Assembly: GCA_028291285.1 (NCBI GenBank)
Contig: JAQGIJ010000108.1
Coordinates: forward strand, 1 to 5,698
Length of the DNA stretch: 5,698 nt
From: Phenylobacterium sp.
Lineage (GTDB): Bacteria > Pseudomonadota > Alphaproteobacteria > Caulobacterales > Caulobacteraceae
Direction of reading: 5' to 3'
Shown here: positions 5,523 through 5,698 of the stretch, one piece after another
Position numbering within the stretch: position 1 is the stretch's first letter
Layout of the letters: each line of letters begins with the position of its first letter
Translations under genes and position numbers: made by a program
Notes under the pieces: model-generated
What the model was told of the DNA's origin: nothing
Seen by the model: only the letters and a program-made list of their open reading frames with translations
Database searches by the model: none

Positions 5523-5698
5523 CCAGCCTCCATAGCGCCGACCGCCTCGCGAGCCGATGAATCATCGGCAGGCTTAACGGGCGCAACATCGGGCGGACTC
5601 GCCTGCAAGGCAAGTCCGTTCGCCGCCTCGAGGAGGTCGAGAACCTCCTGCCGATCAGAACCGAGACGCCTCAGGGCGACCTGGCCAAGCTCGGCTTC
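5519..5698 (-). CDS. C-terminal 59 residues of an uncharacterised protein (start beyond right edge)
   Basis: The minus-strand frame is open from the right edge to a TGA at 5519-5521, giving 59 residues. The segment starts with EAELGQVALRRLGSDRQEVL, continues DLLEAANGLALQAS, and ends in an Ala/Pro/Asp-rich tail closing with AVGAMEAG. Its stop overlaps the ATG of the GT2 gene in an ATGA arrangement, the same coupling seen at 3635. The coupling, the open frame and the plausible amphipathic helix are the evidence that it is real. It has no internal start of useful length, so an ATG-to-stop scan misses it. The tail gives no family. Position suggests a partner in polysaccharide or envelope biosynthesis, which is inference only. 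Confidence 0.6.
   Translation of the reverse strand, partial: EAELGQVALRRLGSDRQEVLDLLEAANGLALQASPPDVAPVKPADDSSAREAVGAMEAG
5527..5531 (-). promoter_or_regulatory. Ribosome-binding site of the WbbL-like gene
   Basis: Read on the minus strand, GGAGG lies four bases before ATG 5522, within the last codons (M-E-A-G) of the upstream overlapping gene. It fixes the start of the glycosyltransferase and supports its translation as part of an operon. Confidence 0.6.
5553..5569. repeat. 17-base palindrome containing a GANTC site
   Basis: GCCGATGA / TCATCGGC are perfect 8-base arms around a single A (5561). The centre reads GAATC, a GANTC site of the kind methylated by CcrM in Caulobacter-like bacteria. 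It lies inside the 3' end of the partial minus-strand gene, about 30 bases upstream of the WbbL-like start. It could be an operator or simply a chance palindrome in coding DNA. Confidence 0.35.

Noticed and set aside
4984..5613. 209-codon minus-strand frame with an ATG upstream of the WbbL-like gene
   Set aside because: Arg/Pro/Ala-rich out-of-frame translation of the WbbL-like gene; the in-frame protein at 4584-5522 and the overlapping upstream frame explain the DNA better.
1..5698. CRISPR arrays, tandem repeats, insertion sequences, tRNAs or rRNAs
   Set aside because: Reading the window I found no regularly spaced repeats, no transposase motifs or terminal inverted repeats with target duplications, and no cloverleaf-like sequence in the short gaps.

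Overview
The window is very GC-rich with strongly G/C-biased third codon positions. A PhaR-type polyhydroxyalkanoate regulator, short Ala/Pro-rich proteins and envelope glycosyltransferases all fit an alphaproteobacterium. Overall flavour and protein style suggest Caulobacterales (a Caulobacter or Phenylobacterium relative), but this is recognition from memory, not a database result. The content looks chromosomal. I see no transposase, integrase, phage gene, CRISPR array, tRNA or rRNA.

Layout, left to right. (1) Bases 3-608, + strand: phaR, with its first few codons lost off the left edge, followed by a hairpin and T-rich run that may terminate it. (2) Bases 666-998, +: a 110-residue uncharacterised protein with a disordered N-terminus and an apparently conserved C-terminal half. 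(3) Bases 999-1173: no conventional gene, but two GC hairpins and a candidate 21-residue single-span membrane peptide (1090-1155). (4) Bases 1174-1899, - strand: a DPM1/ArnC-like GT2 glycosyltransferase. (5) A 56-base divergent intergenic region. (6) Bases 1956-3638, +: an ArnT/PMT-like membrane glycosyltransferase, overlapped by four bases (ATGA) by (7) bases 3635-4546, +: an HMG-CoA lyase family enzyme. (8) Bases 4547-4583: a palindromic element in the convergent gap. (9) Bases 4584-5522, -: a WbbL-like GT2 glycosyltransferase, overlapped at its start by (10) the C-terminus of a further - strand gene (5519-5698) that enters from the right edge.

How they may work together: the divergent pair GT2 (1174-1899) and membrane glycosyltransferase (1956-3638) has the right composition for a two-step envelope modification. 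In that scheme a cytoplasmic enzyme charges undecaprenyl phosphate with a sugar, and an integral-membrane enzyme transfers it to an acceptor on the periplasmic face. The second GT2 and its overlapping upstream gene probably belong to a surface polysaccharide or O-antigen operon extending beyond the window. PhaR (carbon storage) and the HMG-CoA lyase (leucine or ketogenic catabolism) are metabolic. No clear novel multi-gene system is visible. The least explained items are the 21-residue membrane ORF, the uncharacterised 110-residue protein, and the coupling of a lyase to an envelope glycosyltransferase.
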